Source of the DNA: Clostridium beijerinckii
Lineage (GTDB): Bacteria; Bacillota; Clostridia; Clostridiales; Clostridiaceae
Assembly: GCF_018223745.1 (NCBI RefSeq)
Contig: NZ_CP073653.1
Span: 3,868,001 to 3,932,000, forward strand
Length of the DNA: 64,000 nucleotides
Direction: 5' to 3'
Shown here: in pieces, positions 44,490-54,222 of the stretch
How positions within the stretch are numbered: position 1 is the stretch's first letter
How the letters are laid out: each line of letters opens with the position of its first letter
Program-made: the position numbers and the translations under genes
Notes under the pieces: model-generated
Seen by the model: the letters and a program-made list of their open reading frames with translations, nothing else
Told to the model about the DNA's origin: nothing
Databases searched by the model: none

Positions 44490-45356
44490 CTATACATTCT
44501 CATTTGTCTTTTGAGCTAAAAGCAAACATCCCATAATTGCGGAATTATCTCCAAGAGCTGGAGGTACAATATATTCGTCCAAGTTCGGCATTGCAACATA
44601 CTTTTTCATTAATTGTTCTACTTCTTTTCTTATAAGTGGAAATAATTGACGTTGCTTCATTACTCCACCACCCAGAACAATACGTTCTGGACTTAATATT
44701 AACGTATATGTCATTACTGCTTGTGCAAGATAAAAAGCTTCTATTTTCCATACTTCTTTATTCTCTTCTAATTCATATGCTTTTTTCCCCCATCGCTCTT
44801 CTATAGCAGGGCCTGATGCAATTCCTTCTAAGCAATTTGAATGATAAGGACATGCACCTTCATATTTATCATTATTATGCATGCGAACTAAAATATGCCC
44901 CATTTCCGGATGACCATATCCTTCTAAGAGCTGACCATTTATCACTGCACCTCCTCCGATTCCAGTTCCTACAGTTAAATAAACACAACTCTGTAACCCA
45001 AATGCTGCACCCTTTTTTAACTCTCCGAGTGCCGCTGCATTTACATCTGTCGTCCAGCCAATTGGAATATTATATCTATCTTTTATAATTCCAACAAAAT
45101 TATAGTTCGCCCAAGCTAATTTTGGTGTGGTTGTTATATATCCGTAAGTTTTTGATTTTCTATTCACATCAATAGGCCCAAATGACCCTATACCTATAGC
45201 TTCTAAATTATATTTGTCAAAAAACTCAAATACAGATTTCATTGTTTCATCAGGTGTTGTCGTTGGTATGCTGACTCTTTCTATAATTTCAAGATTTTCA
45301 TTGCTTACTGCACAAACAAATTTTGTTCCACCTGCTTCAATCGCACCATATTTCAT
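44490..45356 (-). CDS. ROK-family sugar kinase, fructokinase type
   Basis: This 288-residue ATP-dependent kinase starts with the phosphate-binding loop YGAIEAGGTKFVCAVS and includes IGIGSFGPIDVN. The catalytic DVNAAALGELKKGAA follows with VGTGIGGGAVING. The zinc motif is GHPEMGHILVRMHNNDKYEG then CPYHSNCLEGIASGPAIEERWG (H-x-C-x-H-x-C type). This H/C-rich insertion and the GSFGPIDVN pattern match the GmuE/YdhR and ScrK fructokinase branch. Its position directly after the GH172 gene suggests it phosphorylates the released monosaccharide, most simply fructose. ATG behind AGAGGGGGGATTATT. It is the last gene of the operon. Confidence 0.9.
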   Translation of the reverse strand: MKYGAIEAGGTKFVCAVSNENLEIIERVSIPTTTPDETMKSVFEFFDKYNLEAIGIGSFGPIDVNRKSKTYGYITTTPKLAWANYNFVGIIKDRYNIPIGWTTDVNAAALGELKKGAAFGLQSCVYLTVGTGIGGGAVINGQLLEGYGHPEMGHILVRMHNNDKYEGACPYHSNCLEGIASGPAIEERWGKKAYELEENKEVWKIEAFYLAQAVMTYTLILSPERIVLGGGVMKQRQLFPLIRKEVEQLMKKYVAMPNLDEYIVPPALGDNSAIMGCLLLAQKTNENV

Positions 45357-45421
45357 AATAATCCCCCCTCTTTATATATTTAAAATTCTAACATCAATCT
45401 AATCTTTTCTAATTTTTTTAT

Positions 45422-46534
45422 TTATCTTGGCCAACGTTGTTTTTTATCCATTAATTTTTCAAATTTATTGTGTGGCTCTGATTGATACCAATATGCAACT
45501 GATGCAAGATCATCTTGTCGTTCAAATAATCCTTTGTAACATACTCCTATTTGTTGCACTGTAACTTTTAAATCATCTTGAAAATGAATTGGATCTGGTA
45601 TATGCCAACGATAGAATCCTCGCATCGGTGGACAATCATTATTATGATATGGATTGTGTATTAAATCATCATTTGCTGAATAATATGGATATCCAAGAAA
45701 CGGCGTACAATAAGTATTTTCTACTGTCTTGCCATCAACCTGTGATGCAAAGCTCCAAGAACCTCCGAAATAATCCTCCATTCCTGTTCCACAAATTGTA
45801 GGATATTCTTTATCGCCATCTATATAAAATTTAACTTCTCCTTCTCCCCACCAATATCTTTCTAATGTTGTCAATGCTATATATGTTCCTACATAATGCC
45901 CTTTTCCTTTTATATTGTCAATAATTACATAGTCTTTCTGTAATTCTGTTATACGCTCACGTCTCCATTGAGCATGAAAATAAGCAATATCTTCTGGTAA
46001 TTCATCATACAAGCAGTAATCTATTTGATAGAAAAATGCTGGTATAGTATTATCATGTTGATTCTCTAGTGTAATTTTAGCTTTTTTATGAAATGGCATT
46101 TGAAAATAACTATTCATTCCTCTAGATGGAACTACTACTATTGGCATTGAATTTACAATACACTCTCTTGAAAAGCCACAGCAAAAGAAATCTCCAAGAG
46201 GACTTTCCACTGAAGGTGCTTCTTCTTCATCCCAATACATTCTTAAAACTAAATCTCTTAAAACATTACAATCTGCATCAGTTGTTTTATTATCAACCGT
46301 AATCCATATATGAGTTATAATCCCTGGTCCATCTACTTCAGCTAATGTCACCGTTTTTCCTGGCTCTATATCTCTTAAACAAGGGCTTCCTTTTCTTGAA
46401 GGTCCTAAATAACTTGCAGCCATTCCTCCTTTACCTTTTTCTCCATTTGGATTTTCTGCATTGATAGCACGAGAACGTGCATTTTTTAGCACTGATAAAC
46501 TAGTAAGTCCATTTGCAAATAAATAATTACTCAT
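45422..46534 (-). CDS. GH172 (DUF2961) glycoside hydrolase
   Basis: This 370-residue protein is of the DUF2961 family, now GH172. Characterised members act on alpha-D-fructofuranosides (difructose dianhydride I) or alpha-D-arabinofuranosides. Visible features are GPGIITHIWITV, ESPLGDFFCCGFS, PSRGMNSYFQMPFHKKAKI and QIDYCLYDELPEDIAYFHAQWRR. WWGEGEVKFYIDG comes later (residues 228-240), as does GTGMEDYFGGSW (249-260, Glu253). Glutamates in the last two segments are the likely catalytic pair. There is no signal peptide, so it works inside the cell on imported oligosaccharide. ATG behind GAGGAGAGTTTATTAT; ROK kinase and ABC permease genes flank it in one operon. Confidence 0.9.
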   Translation of the reverse strand: MSNYLFANGLTSLSVLKNARSRAINAENPNGEKGKGGMAASYLGPSRKGSPCLRDIEPGKTVTLAEVDGPGIITHIWITVDNKTTDADCNVLRDLVLRMYWDEEEAPSVESPLGDFFCCGFSRECIVNSMPIVVVPSRGMNSYFQMPFHKKAKITLENQHDNTIPAFFYQIDYCLYDELPEDIAYFHAQWRRERITELQKDYVIIDNIKGKGHYVGTYIALTTLERYWWGEGEVKFYIDGDKEYPTICGTGMEDYFGGSWSFASQVDGKTVENTYCTPFLGYPYYSANDDLIHNPYHNNDCPPMRGFYRWHIPDPIHFQDDLKVTVQQIGVCYKGLFERQDDLASVAYWYQSEPHNKFEKLMDKKQRWPR

Positions 46535-46559
46535 ATAATAAACTCTCCTCTCTAATCAA

Positions 46560-47399
46560 TTATTCTTTTACACCGCCAGCCATTATACCATCCATAATTT
46601 GCTTTTCAAATAATAATACAAATAATATTATTGGTATAAGTATTATCCATCCCATTGTGCTAATTAGATCCCAAGGCATGCTATAAGTTGTTTCTTTAGG
46701 TATTGTAGTTATTCCAACACTTAATACTTCTATTTTTCTTGCAAAAAACAATGGTGTAAATAAGTCATTTAAACATGTAATAAAATTAATTATGCTTATG
46801 GTTGCTATAGCTGGCTTCATTAAAGGTAGTGTCACATAAAACATTTTTTGTATAGCTCTGCATCCATCTACTTCTGCTGCTTCGTATATTGATGTCGGTA
46901 TTTCATTTAAGAAATTATTCAATATTAGAATTGTGAATGGTATTAATGCGCTTGTATATAATATTATTAACCCTAAAAAAGTATCCACCAAATTGAATTT
47001 GTTCATAAAATCGTATAATGGTCTTGCAGTTACTATTCCTGGTATTAAAGCTGAAGATACTATAGCTCCATAAGCTATTTTTAAACCTCTACTCTTATAT
47101 TTTGAAAATGAATAAGCTCCTACTAAGCAAATAATAGTAGATATTATTAATGCAGCTGTAGTTATAAATAATGTATTTAAAGCTTTTTCTCCTAGCTTTA
47201 ACTCAAAAAATAACTTTTTATAATTTTCAAAGGTAATATTAGTTGGAATATATTTTATAGGTGCTGTAAATAATTCATTTGACGGTTTAATGGATGATAT
47301 AAAAATCCAATATAGAGGTATTAATATAGCAGCAGACATAATAACAGTTAACCCCCATTTTACAACAAAAGGTACAGTCTTATTAATTTTAAAATTCAT
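46560..47399 (-). CDS. ABC sugar transporter permease, MalG type
   Basis: This inner-membrane permease of about 279 residues has six helices. The EAA loop is IYEAAEVDGCRAIQKMFYVTLPLMKPAI, which contacts the ATPase. YWIFISSIKPSNELFTAPIKY is the typical MalG start after helix 1 and MDGIMAGGVKE the typical end. No ATPase gene is in the operon, so a shared MsmX-type ATPase elsewhere is likely. ATG at 47399 behind GGGGTG. It pairs with the permease at 47411-48289. Confidence 0.93.
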   Translation of the reverse strand: MNFKINKTVPFVVKWGLTVIMSAAILIPLYWIFISSIKPSNELFTAPIKYIPTNITFENYKKLFFELKLGEKALNTLFITTAALIISTIICLVGAYSFSKYKSRGLKIAYGAIVSSALIPGIVTARPLYDFMNKFNLVDTFLGLIILYTSALIPFTILILNNFLNEIPTSIYEAAEVDGCRAIQKMFYVTLPLMKPAIATISIINFITCLNDLFTPLFFARKIEVLSVGITTIPKETTYSMPWDLISTMGWIILIPIILFVLLFEKQIMDGIMAGGVKE

Positions 47400-47410
47400 A
47401 ATTATCACCC

Positions 47411-48289
47411 CTATTTATTTATTTTCTTTATATATTTAACATCAATTAATGTTAAAACTACCATTGCCGCAAATAAAACTACTGCTAGTGATGATGCATA
47501 TCCTAAATTTAAATTTGTAAATGCTTCTGTCATTATTCTATAAGATAGTAATGTTGTTGAGTCTCCCGGTCCTCCTGATGTCATTGAATACACAACATCA
47601 AAACTAGTGAGCCTCCACATTGTAAAAAAGATACATAGTGTTAATACTGTGTTTTTTATTCCTGGCAATGTAATTGAAAAAAATGATTTAATTATTCCTG
47701 CTCCGTCTATTTTAGCTGCTTCATAAAGATCTGATGGTATAAACTGCAATGCTGCTAATACTAGTATCGCAAAGAAAGGGACATCCTTCCATAAATCAAC
47801 TGAAATTACCGCTATCCTTGCAGATAATTCATTAATTAACCAATCGTAGTGAAAACTAGGTAATATTCGCCTTACTAAATCATTTATAAGACCATAAGTA
47901 TCATTAAAAGCCCATCTTGCAGCAAGGCCTGCAACAACCATTGGCATTGCCCATGGTATTAAGACAATTGTTCTTAAAAACTTTCTACCTCTAAATTTTA
48001 TATTTAACATTAATGCTAGTCCTACACCTAATACAACGTGTAATATCATAGAAACTACTGTAAATATAACAGTGAATTCTATTGATGTAGCTAGTTTTTC
48101 ATCAGTAAACATTTGTATGAAGTTCTGAGTACCAATAAATTTCGCTTCTCCACCTCTTAGTAAGCTCATATCAAAAAAACTATTCTTAAAGGTAGTGAAT
48201 ATTGGATATATTGTTGTGAAACCTCTTAGTATTAATACAGGTGCTACTAACATCCAGGCTATCCATATCTTATTACGTTTATTACTCAT
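47411..48289 (-). CDS. ABC sugar transporter permease, MalF type
   Basis: This six-helix permease of about 292 residues has the EAA loop LYEAAKIDGAGIIKSFFSITLPGIKNTVL. It starts with IWIAWMLVAPVLILRGFTTIYPI and includes TSGGPGDSTTLLSYRIMTEAF, as in other carbohydrate uptake (CUT1) systems. ATG at 48289 behind TTGGAGGAGAAT. Its stop is 11 bases before the MalG-type permease start. Confidence 0.93.
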   Translation of the reverse strand: MSNKRNKIWIAWMLVAPVLILRGFTTIYPIFTTFKNSFFDMSLLRGGEAKFIGTQNFIQMFTDEKLATSIEFTVIFTVVSMILHVVLGVGLALMLNIKFRGRKFLRTIVLIPWAMPMVVAGLAARWAFNDTYGLINDLVRRILPSFHYDWLINELSARIAVISVDLWKDVPFFAILVLAALQFIPSDLYEAAKIDGAGIIKSFFSITLPGIKNTVLTLCIFFTMWRLTSFDVVYSMTSGGPGDSTTLLSYRIMTEAFTNLNLGYASSLAVVLFAAMVVLTLIDVKYIKKINK

Positions 48290-48469
48290 ATTCTCCTCCA
48301 ATCTTTGATAATTGCTATAATAATTTGAATTTTCTATTACTATAAACTCCTTTGTTAAAAAATAAGATTATAACGTATTTCTATAATTAACTCATACCTA
48401 AATAAACTAACAACTCTTAATGCTACTACTATTTAATTTAGGCATGAATTTTTTAATATTTAGACTTAA

Positions 48470-49726
48470 TTATTTTTTAGCATATTTATTTACTTCTACT
48501 TGTGCCTTTTGGCAGAACTCATCTAGAGATATTTCATCAGAGACATATCTTTGGAATAATGATCCCATAGAACTTATAAATTCCATAGCTTGAGGTGCCA
48601 TTGGGCGTCCGTGAAGCTCAGTATTTTGTAAATACCCCTTAATTGCACTAAGCCCTTCTATTTTAAAGTTTGAATCATTTATTACATCAGACCTTGCAGG
48701 CAACCTTGAAGTCATCTCATAATAGTCCTTTTCTCCTTGTGGGCTTGCTGCATAATTCAAGAATTTAATTGCAGCTTCCTTATTTTCTGATGCTGAATTT
48801 AATACATAATTCCAGCAAGCTATATAAGCACTATTTTTTTCAAAAGTAGGCATTGGCGCTAAAGTTATTCCGTTTTCACCATATCTACCAGAATTAACAA
48901 AATTCTTCATAGCACCTGTATACATAAATATTGATGCATAGTCGTCATCAAAGAATTTTTGCATCATTGGATCATATTGATCAGCCAATTGAGCTATAGG
49001 AGTTTCGCCATTTTTAGCCATATCATGCATGAATTTAACTGCTTCTTTTGTTTTAGGGTTTGTCCAATCATAATAGTCTCCACCAAACAAATTTACAAAA
49101 GTTCCGATTTCATTAAATACATAAGTTTTTTCCCATGCACCACCATATCCATACTTCCCATCTTTGCTGTAGGCCTTAACATACTTTTCAAAATCTTCTT
49201 TTGTTTTTATTGCATCTAAACCAAGTGCTTTTACTTTTGACTGATCAACCCAAAAGCCTAGTATCTCCATATACATAGGTACGGAATATATATTGTCTCC
49301 TACTTGTATTAAATCTTTTATATAATCTTTAGGAAATTGCGATACTACATCATTTTTCATAACAGTATTTTGTAGAGGTTCTAAGAAGCCAGTATTTTTA
49401 AATGCACTGATCATTTCATCATTGATTGTTATAACATCTACACTAGAATCTTTTGATGAAAGTATAGTTGTAATTTTGGCTTGTCTATCGTCTGTATTAG
49501 TTGGGCAAGCAATAGTATCTATTTTTATTCCTGTAGCCTTTTCTGCTTTTTCAATATACTTTTGAAAACCCTCATTAAAAGTTGTATCAACTGTCATTAA
49601 TGTTATTTTTTCAGTTTTATTTGCTGAAGTTTCAGCACTTGATGGTTTTGTGCTTCCACACCCTGTAAAAAATGTTACTGCCATAACTGTCGAAGTCAAT
49701 AAACACATGATTTTAGTTAATTTCAT
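48470..49726 (-). CDS. ABC sugar transporter substrate-binding lipoprotein
   Basis: This 418-residue extracellular binding protein of the CUT1 (family 1, MalE-like) type has the lipobox FFTGCGS with Cys23 as the lipidated residue. The domain then begins KITLMTVDTTFNEGFQKYIEKAEKATGIKID. It has YGGAWEKTYVFNEIGTF and a C-terminal AAIKFLNYAASPQGEKDYYEMTSRLP. It is the first gene of the operon, preceded by AAGGGGGAAAGTTT and a cre-like site. Aromatic residues typical for sugar stacking are frequent. The most likely ligand is a fructose- or arabinose-containing oligosaccharide by context only. Confidence 0.93.
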   Translation of the reverse strand: MKLTKIMCLLTSTVMAVTFFTGCGSTKPSSAETSANKTEKITLMTVDTTFNEGFQKYIEKAEKATGIKIDTIACPTNTDDRQAKITTILSSKDSSVDVITINDEMISAFKNTGFLEPLQNTVMKNDVVSQFPKDYIKDLIQVGDNIYSVPMYMEILGFWVDQSKVKALGLDAIKTKEDFEKYVKAYSKDGKYGYGGAWEKTYVFNEIGTFVNLFGGDYYDWTNPKTKEAVKFMHDMAKNGETPIAQLADQYDPMMQKFFDDDYASIFMYTGAMKNFVNSGRYGENGITLAPMPTFEKNSAYIACWNYVLNSASENKEAAIKFLNYAASPQGEKDYYEMTSRLPARSDVINDSNFKIEGLSAIKGYLQNTELHGRPMAPQAMEFISSMGSLFQRYVSDEISLDEFCQKAQVEVNKYAKK

Positions 49727-49744
49727 AAACTTTCCCCCTTAAAT

Positions 49745-49758
49745 ATATAACGTTTTCA
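49745..49758 (-). promoter_or_regulatory. Catabolite-responsive element (cre)-like site
   Basis: On the minus strand TGAAAACGTTATAT matches the cre consensus TGWNANCGNTNWCA at all but the last two positions. It lies about 20 bases before the start codon of the binding-protein gene, a position where bound CcpA would block transcription. It supports glucose repression of the operon but is an inference. Confidence 0.55.
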
Positions 49759-49939
49759 GTTAAATTTCATATTCATTTTATTAAATCCAATAGTAAATTT
49801 AAATATATTATTTTTCTTATAATTTATAATATTTTTTGTTTTTGATTTTTACAATTTATAAATATTGTAATGTACATAGTTATTATCTATAATAACATTA
49901 ATGTTAAAATATTACACAGCCAAAGGAGAGGGATACTTG

Positions 49940-51760
49940 ATGATTATTATTTATAAATTAAAGTCTGTAAATAAATTTATAAAAAAATATCTTTCTAATT
50001 TTCAAAATAAAATAATAGTGTGTTTTATACTTTGTACTACCATTCCTCTTCTAGCTATTGGCTTAATTTCTTATAATACATCCGTAAAAATAGCAAGAGA
50101 TAAGATAATTAATAGTAATCTCCTTATAAATAATCAGTTAAAAGTTGATATTAATAATCGTATAATGCAAATTGAGCATGTTGCTGATTCCATTCAATTT
50201 TATTTGTATTCTTTAAATAATACTCCTGTCTTTCCTCTATCAAATTATTTAAATACTTTTAACAATACTTCTAATAATATAGATGTATTAAAAAATAATT
50301 TTAATATATTTTATATAAATGCTTTTGTAGATCCAAGTTTAATTATAAGCAATAATAAGCTAAATTTTAACAGTCTAAAGGCAATTGAGAAATATGGGGT
50401 TTCTGAAAACGAATTGATAAATTTAGGTATATCTCCAAAATGGGTTTTTAGACCAAAACAAGTCTTCCCTTATATGATTTCTAATACTAACTTAGGAGTG
50501 GATTCTATATTTTGCTATAGGAGCGTTAAATACAATAAAAATGATTCTTTATTGTACGCATATTTTGTAAGTATTAAATCAGATGAATTTTCAGATATAC
50601 TAAAAAATTCTACTGTAGATAATTCAATATCTAATTATATTATTGATGATGATGGAGTTGTTGTAGCTCACTCTGATAAAAGTAAGGTAGGCAGTACTTT
50701 AGATAATGAAAAACTTTCAATTATTAAACAAAATGATCTTCACAATGGTTTATCTTCATATAAGGATTCAGAAATTCTATCTTCAAAACTAGTGAATAAG
50801 TGGTATATTGTTACTGATATTCCTCAAAAATATATATTATATAACACTTTTCCGCTTATTAAGTTAATTTTCTTCTCTATTTTACTGCTAACTCCTGTAT
50901 TCATATTTATTGCTATCTCTCTTGGAAAAGAACTGACAAAAAGGCTTAATAAACTATCCACAATAATAAAATCTGCTAAGCTTAATAATAATAGCATACA
51001 AATTGACAATCTTAATGAATTGATAGATCCTAACTCCGTACATTGTGACGATATTGATTATATAGCATTAATTTTTCAAGATATGATAAATACAATAAAT
51101 AATAATTTCAATACCATCTTAGATTTATCAATAAAAAAAGAAAAATTGAATTATGATTTACTACAAACACAAATCAATCCTCATTTTTTATATAATATAC
51201 TGGATTCTATTCACATATGTAACTCCATAGGCAAATTTGATATTGCAAATCAAATTATTATAGACTTATCAAAGTTCTATCGATACGTACTTCGTACCTC
51301 TGAAAATTTAATACCAATTAAAGAAGAACTAGAAATTTCTAAATTATATTTATCAATGGAGAGCATATGCAAAGATGGAAATATAGCTTGGAATTTTTAT
51401 TTGGATGAAGGTATCGAAAACTTTCTAATTCCAAAACTTACACTTCAGCCACTTATTGAAAATTGCATTAAGCATGGAATTGGACAATGTAAAAATAAAA
51501 TCAGTATAGATATATCTATCGTTTATTATGAAAATTATATTTTAATTACCATTAAAGACAATGGCATTGGTATTAATACTGACAAGCTTATTGACATACA
51601 ATCTATCCTAAAAAATAATGGTGTCGATAATAAATATCTAGGGTTAAGTAATGTAAATGCTAGGTTAGCTTCTTCAAAGATATCTAAAGAACATATAAAA
51701 ATTACTAGTGATCTAGACAGTGGCACCAAAATTCAAATGATATTAAATCAAATTATTTAA
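49940..51760 (+). CDS. Sensor histidine kinase, YesM type
   Basis: This membrane kinase of about 606 residues has a first membrane helix (KIIVCFILCTTIPLLAIGLI) and an extracellular sensor of about 260 residues ending with a Cache-like part (IIDDDGVVVAHSDKSKVGSTL). A second helix follows (LIKLIFFSILLLTPVFIFIAISL), then a HAMP-like stretch, the His_kinase domain (LLQTQINPHFLYNILDSIH with the phosphorylated His) and the HATPase (IENCIKHGIG, IKDNGIGINTDK, LGLSNVNARL). It is cotranscribed with the regulator gene 26 bases downstream and divergent from the GH172 operon, which it very probably controls. The start ATG at 49940 follows AAAGGAGAGGG; the TTG just before it is equally possible. Confidence 0.92.
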   Translation: MIIIYKLKSVNKFIKKYLSNFQNKIIVCFILCTTIPLLAIGLISYNTSVKIARDKIINSNLLINNQLKVDINNRIMQIEHVADSIQFYLYSLNNTPVFPLSNYLNTFNNTSNNIDVLKNNFNIFYINAFVDPSLIISNNKLNFNSLKAIEKYGVSENELINLGISPKWVFRPKQVFPYMISNTNLGVDSIFCYRSVKYNKNDSLLYAYFVSIKSDEFSDILKNSTVDNSISNYIIDDDGVVVAHSDKSKVGSTLDNEKLSIIKQNDLHNGLSSYKDSEILSSKLVNKWYIVTDIPQKYILYNTFPLIKLIFFSILLLTPVFIFIAISLGKELTKRLNKLSTIIKSAKLNNNSIQIDNLNELIDPNSVHCDDIDYIALIFQDMINTINNNFNTILDLSIKKEKLNYDLLQTQINPHFLYNILDSIHICNSIGKFDIANQIIIDLSKFYRYVLRTSENLIPIKEELEISKLYLSMESICKDGNIAWNFYLDEGIENFLIPKLTLQPLIENCIKHGIGQCKNKISIDISIVYYENYILITIKDNGIGINTDKLIDIQSILKNNGVDNKYLGLSNVNARLASSKISKEHIKITSDLDSGTKIQMILNQII

Positions 51761-51785
51761 AATATATATGTAAGGAGACGTATTT

Positions 51786-53381
51786 TTGAGAAAAGTAATT
51801 ATAGTAGATGATAATCATTTATCTGTTGAAGGTATTTATAAAAATATAGACTGGAAATCTTTAAATTCAGAAGTAGCATATATGTTTTATGATTCACAAT
51901 CTGTTATTGATGCTGTTAAATCTGCTAATATTGATTTAATAATATCAGATATAGAAATGCCTATAATATCTGGACTAGAGATGTCAAAGCAAATATTAAA
52001 ATTTAATCCTAATATAAAGATTATACTTATAAGCGCATTTGATAAATTTGAATACGCAAGAGAGGCTATCAGAGTTGGGGTCTATGATTACATAGAAAAA
52101 CCTATTGATTATAATTATCTCAGCACAATTATTAATAATGCATTCGTCCAATTAGAGAAAGAAAAAAGGAATCGTAAAATCTTAAATGAAAGTCGCCCAT
52201 TAATGATAAGTAAGTTTTTTTCAGAATTAATACATTTAAACACTGATGAAGCAAAATACAATCTTTCTAAATATCCGGATTACTTAAATATAGATTTAAA
52301 TTCAAAATATTTTTTGACATTAAATTTTAAAATAACAAACTCTAAAACATTAAAAAATGATTTAGGAATTGAAAAATATCATATTTCATTAATAGACTTA
52401 GGTGATCATATTAAATCTGCTTTTTCTAAGTTTCAATTATATCATCTTTTAATCGAACGGGACGATATAATTACAATTATTGGTGGAAATTACCCAAATG
52501 GAAATTACTTGCTGAATAAAGTTCACGATATACTTAATTCATTCATGGAACATTATAAAAGTGATATATTTGAATTAAATATAGGCATAGGAAGCGTTAT
52601 TGATTCTTTTTGGAACATGAAAATTTCTTATGATAATTCATGTAAAGCACTTGAATATAATTTTTTCTTTCCTCAAAAAAACATATTTGATATTCATGAT
52701 ATTGTTAGAAAAAATAATGTAAATAATAGTGTTTATCTTTATGCCAAAGAAGATAAGCTAATTCAACTTATTTATAAAAAAGATTTAAACTCCATAAAAA
52801 ACTGGATACAAGATTTTTATGAAGAAATTCTAATAAATTGTAACAATAAGTATTTAATATTTAACAATATATATTCCATTTTAAGTAATGTGCTAAAACT
52901 ATTATATAACATGTCTATAAATACTAATGATATTGAAAATATTATAGTAAATACATACAGTAACTTAAGTACAATTTGTAACAGTTCCGAAATAATTAAT
53001 TGGCTTTTTGATATTTTCAAGATTATTTGTAATAGACTTGATGAATCAATAAAAAATCAGCATGAATATCTTTGTAACAACGTAATTACATATATTCAAG
53101 ATAATTATAGTAAAAAAGATTTATCCTTAAACGAAATTGCTTTATATGTAAATGTTAGTCCAGCATATTTAAGTGCATTATTCAAAAAGCAAATTGGTGA
53201 AAACATAAGTGCTATTATAACAAATATACGAATAGAAAATGCTTGCAAACTCTTAGAAAATACAAATCTATCTTTAAAAGAAATTAGCGAAAAGGTTGGT
53301 TATGTAAATCAATATTATTTTAGCTCCTGCTTTAAAAAGAAAATGAATAAGAATCCATCTATTTATCGCCAAGGAATATAA
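51786..53381 (+). CDS. Response regulator, YesN type (REC + AraC HTH)
   Basis: The 531-residue regulator opens with a receiver domain (KVIIVDDNHLSVEGI, phosphorylation Asp in LIISDIEMPIISGLEMS, conserved Thr/Ser and Lys in IILISAFDKFEY and DYIEKPI). A central region of about 290 residues follows. The C-terminus is an AraC double HTH (DLSLNEIALYVNVSPAYLSALFKKQIGENISAII and VGYVNQYYFSSCFKKKMNKNPSIYR). TTG start behind AAGGAGACG. With the YesM-type kinase it should sense an extracellular sugar and activate the divergent operon. Confidence 0.94.
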   Translation: MRKVIIVDDNHLSVEGIYKNIDWKSLNSEVAYMFYDSQSVIDAVKSANIDLIISDIEMPIISGLEMSKQILKFNPNIKIILISAFDKFEYAREAIRVGVYDYIEKPIDYNYLSTIINNAFVQLEKEKRNRKILNESRPLMISKFFSELIHLNTDEAKYNLSKYPDYLNIDLNSKYFLTLNFKITNSKTLKNDLGIEKYHISLIDLGDHIKSAFSKFQLYHLLIERDDIITIIGGNYPNGNYLLNKVHDILNSFMEHYKSDIFELNIGIGSVIDSFWNMKISYDNSCKALEYNFFFPQKNIFDIHDIVRKNNVNNSVYLYAKEDKLIQLIYKKDLNSIKNWIQDFYEEILINCNNKYLIFNNIYSILSNVLKLLYNMSINTNDIENIIVNTYSNLSTICNSSEIINWLFDIFKIICNRLDESIKNQHEYLCNNVITYIQDNYSKKDLSLNEIALYVNVSPAYLSALFKKQIGENISAIITNIRIENACKLLENTNLSLKEISEKVGYVNQYYFSSCFKKKMNKNPSIYRQGI

Positions 53382-53763
53382 TAAATTTTAATCAACCTTT
53401 TTGTGTTTTCTTTTTCCTAAAATTAACTTCTATTTCATTATTAAATTTAACCTATGTCGGATTTATACTAAATCTAACATAGGCTTTTATAAAATATATA
53501 TTTCCATAATAAGTTTACATTTAAAACGTAATATAAAAAAACTTACTATATAAAATATTAAATTTCCATTCTTAAGGAAGTAATTTCTGCAATTTACTTA
53601 TTTTAGTCTATATGATATTTTATATATAAATAAGTATGTACTTTATGGAAAATGATTATCATATTTTGTTTAGAAGAATGTTTAAATAAAAATAATGATT
53701 ATTTATGAAACTGTGCTATATGATTTTATATATTAACAGTATTTAATTTGTAGGAGTGTAAAA
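53382..53763. other. Intergenic region after the two-component system
   Basis: It holds the YesN terminator (53450-53488) and the promoter region of the LytTR operon. ATATGATATTTTATATATAA stretches are too AT-rich to name a unique promoter. No further gene is seen. Confidence 0.4.
53450..53488 (+). terminator. Terminator of the two-component operon
   Basis: The stem CCTATGTCGGATTT/AAATCTAACATAGG (one mismatch pair) with an ATACT loop is followed by CTTTTATAAA. It lies about 70 bases after the response-regulator stop. Confidence 0.85.
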
Positions 53764-54222
53764 ATGAAGGTTAGTATAAACATTATCTCTTCTGAATTAG
53801 AGGAAGAAGTTATTTTTAACGTACACAATGTTCAAGAAAAAATTACTGAAGCCATAGAATTACTGACATCATCAAATGAGGTTATTAAACACTTACTTGG
53901 AAGAAAAGAAGAAAAATATTACAAAGTAAACGTGGATGAAATTTTTTATATAGAATCAATAGATAGAAAAGTATTCATCTATACCAAAACTCAAACATAT
54001 GAAATTTCCGAGAAATTGTATGTTCTTGAGGAACAATTATCTAGTATGAATTTTATTAGAATTTCCAAATCCTTGCTACTCAATATTGATAAGATACACT
54101 CTTTTTATCCAAAGTTAAGCGGAAATCTAGAGACCCTTTTAACTAATAATGAAAAAGTAATAATTTCAAGAAGATATGTTGCAAATTTAAAAAACAAATT
54201 GGGAATGAGGGATAGCAAATGA
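53764..54222 (+). CDS. LytTR-domain transcriptional regulator
   Basis: The 152-residue protein has a C-terminal LytTR DNA-binding domain: YYKVNVDEIFYIESIDRKVFIYTKTQTYEISEKL, FIRISKSLLLNIDKI, and VIISRRYVANLKNKLG. An N-terminal stretch of 45 residues with no receiver domain precedes it. Such stand-alone LytTR regulators are usually followed by a DUF3021 membrane protein, exactly as here (four-base ATGA overlap with 54219-54629). The pair is thought to act as membrane-protein-controlled regulation. ATG behind TAGGAGTGTAAAA. Confidence 0.93.
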   Translation: MKVSINIISSELEEEVIFNVHNVQEKITEAIELLTSSNEVIKHLLGRKEEKYYKVNVDEIFYIESIDRKVFIYTKTQTYEISEKLYVLEEQLSSMNFIRISKSLLLNIDKIHSFYPKLSGNLETLLTNNEKVIISRRYVANLKNKLGMRDSK

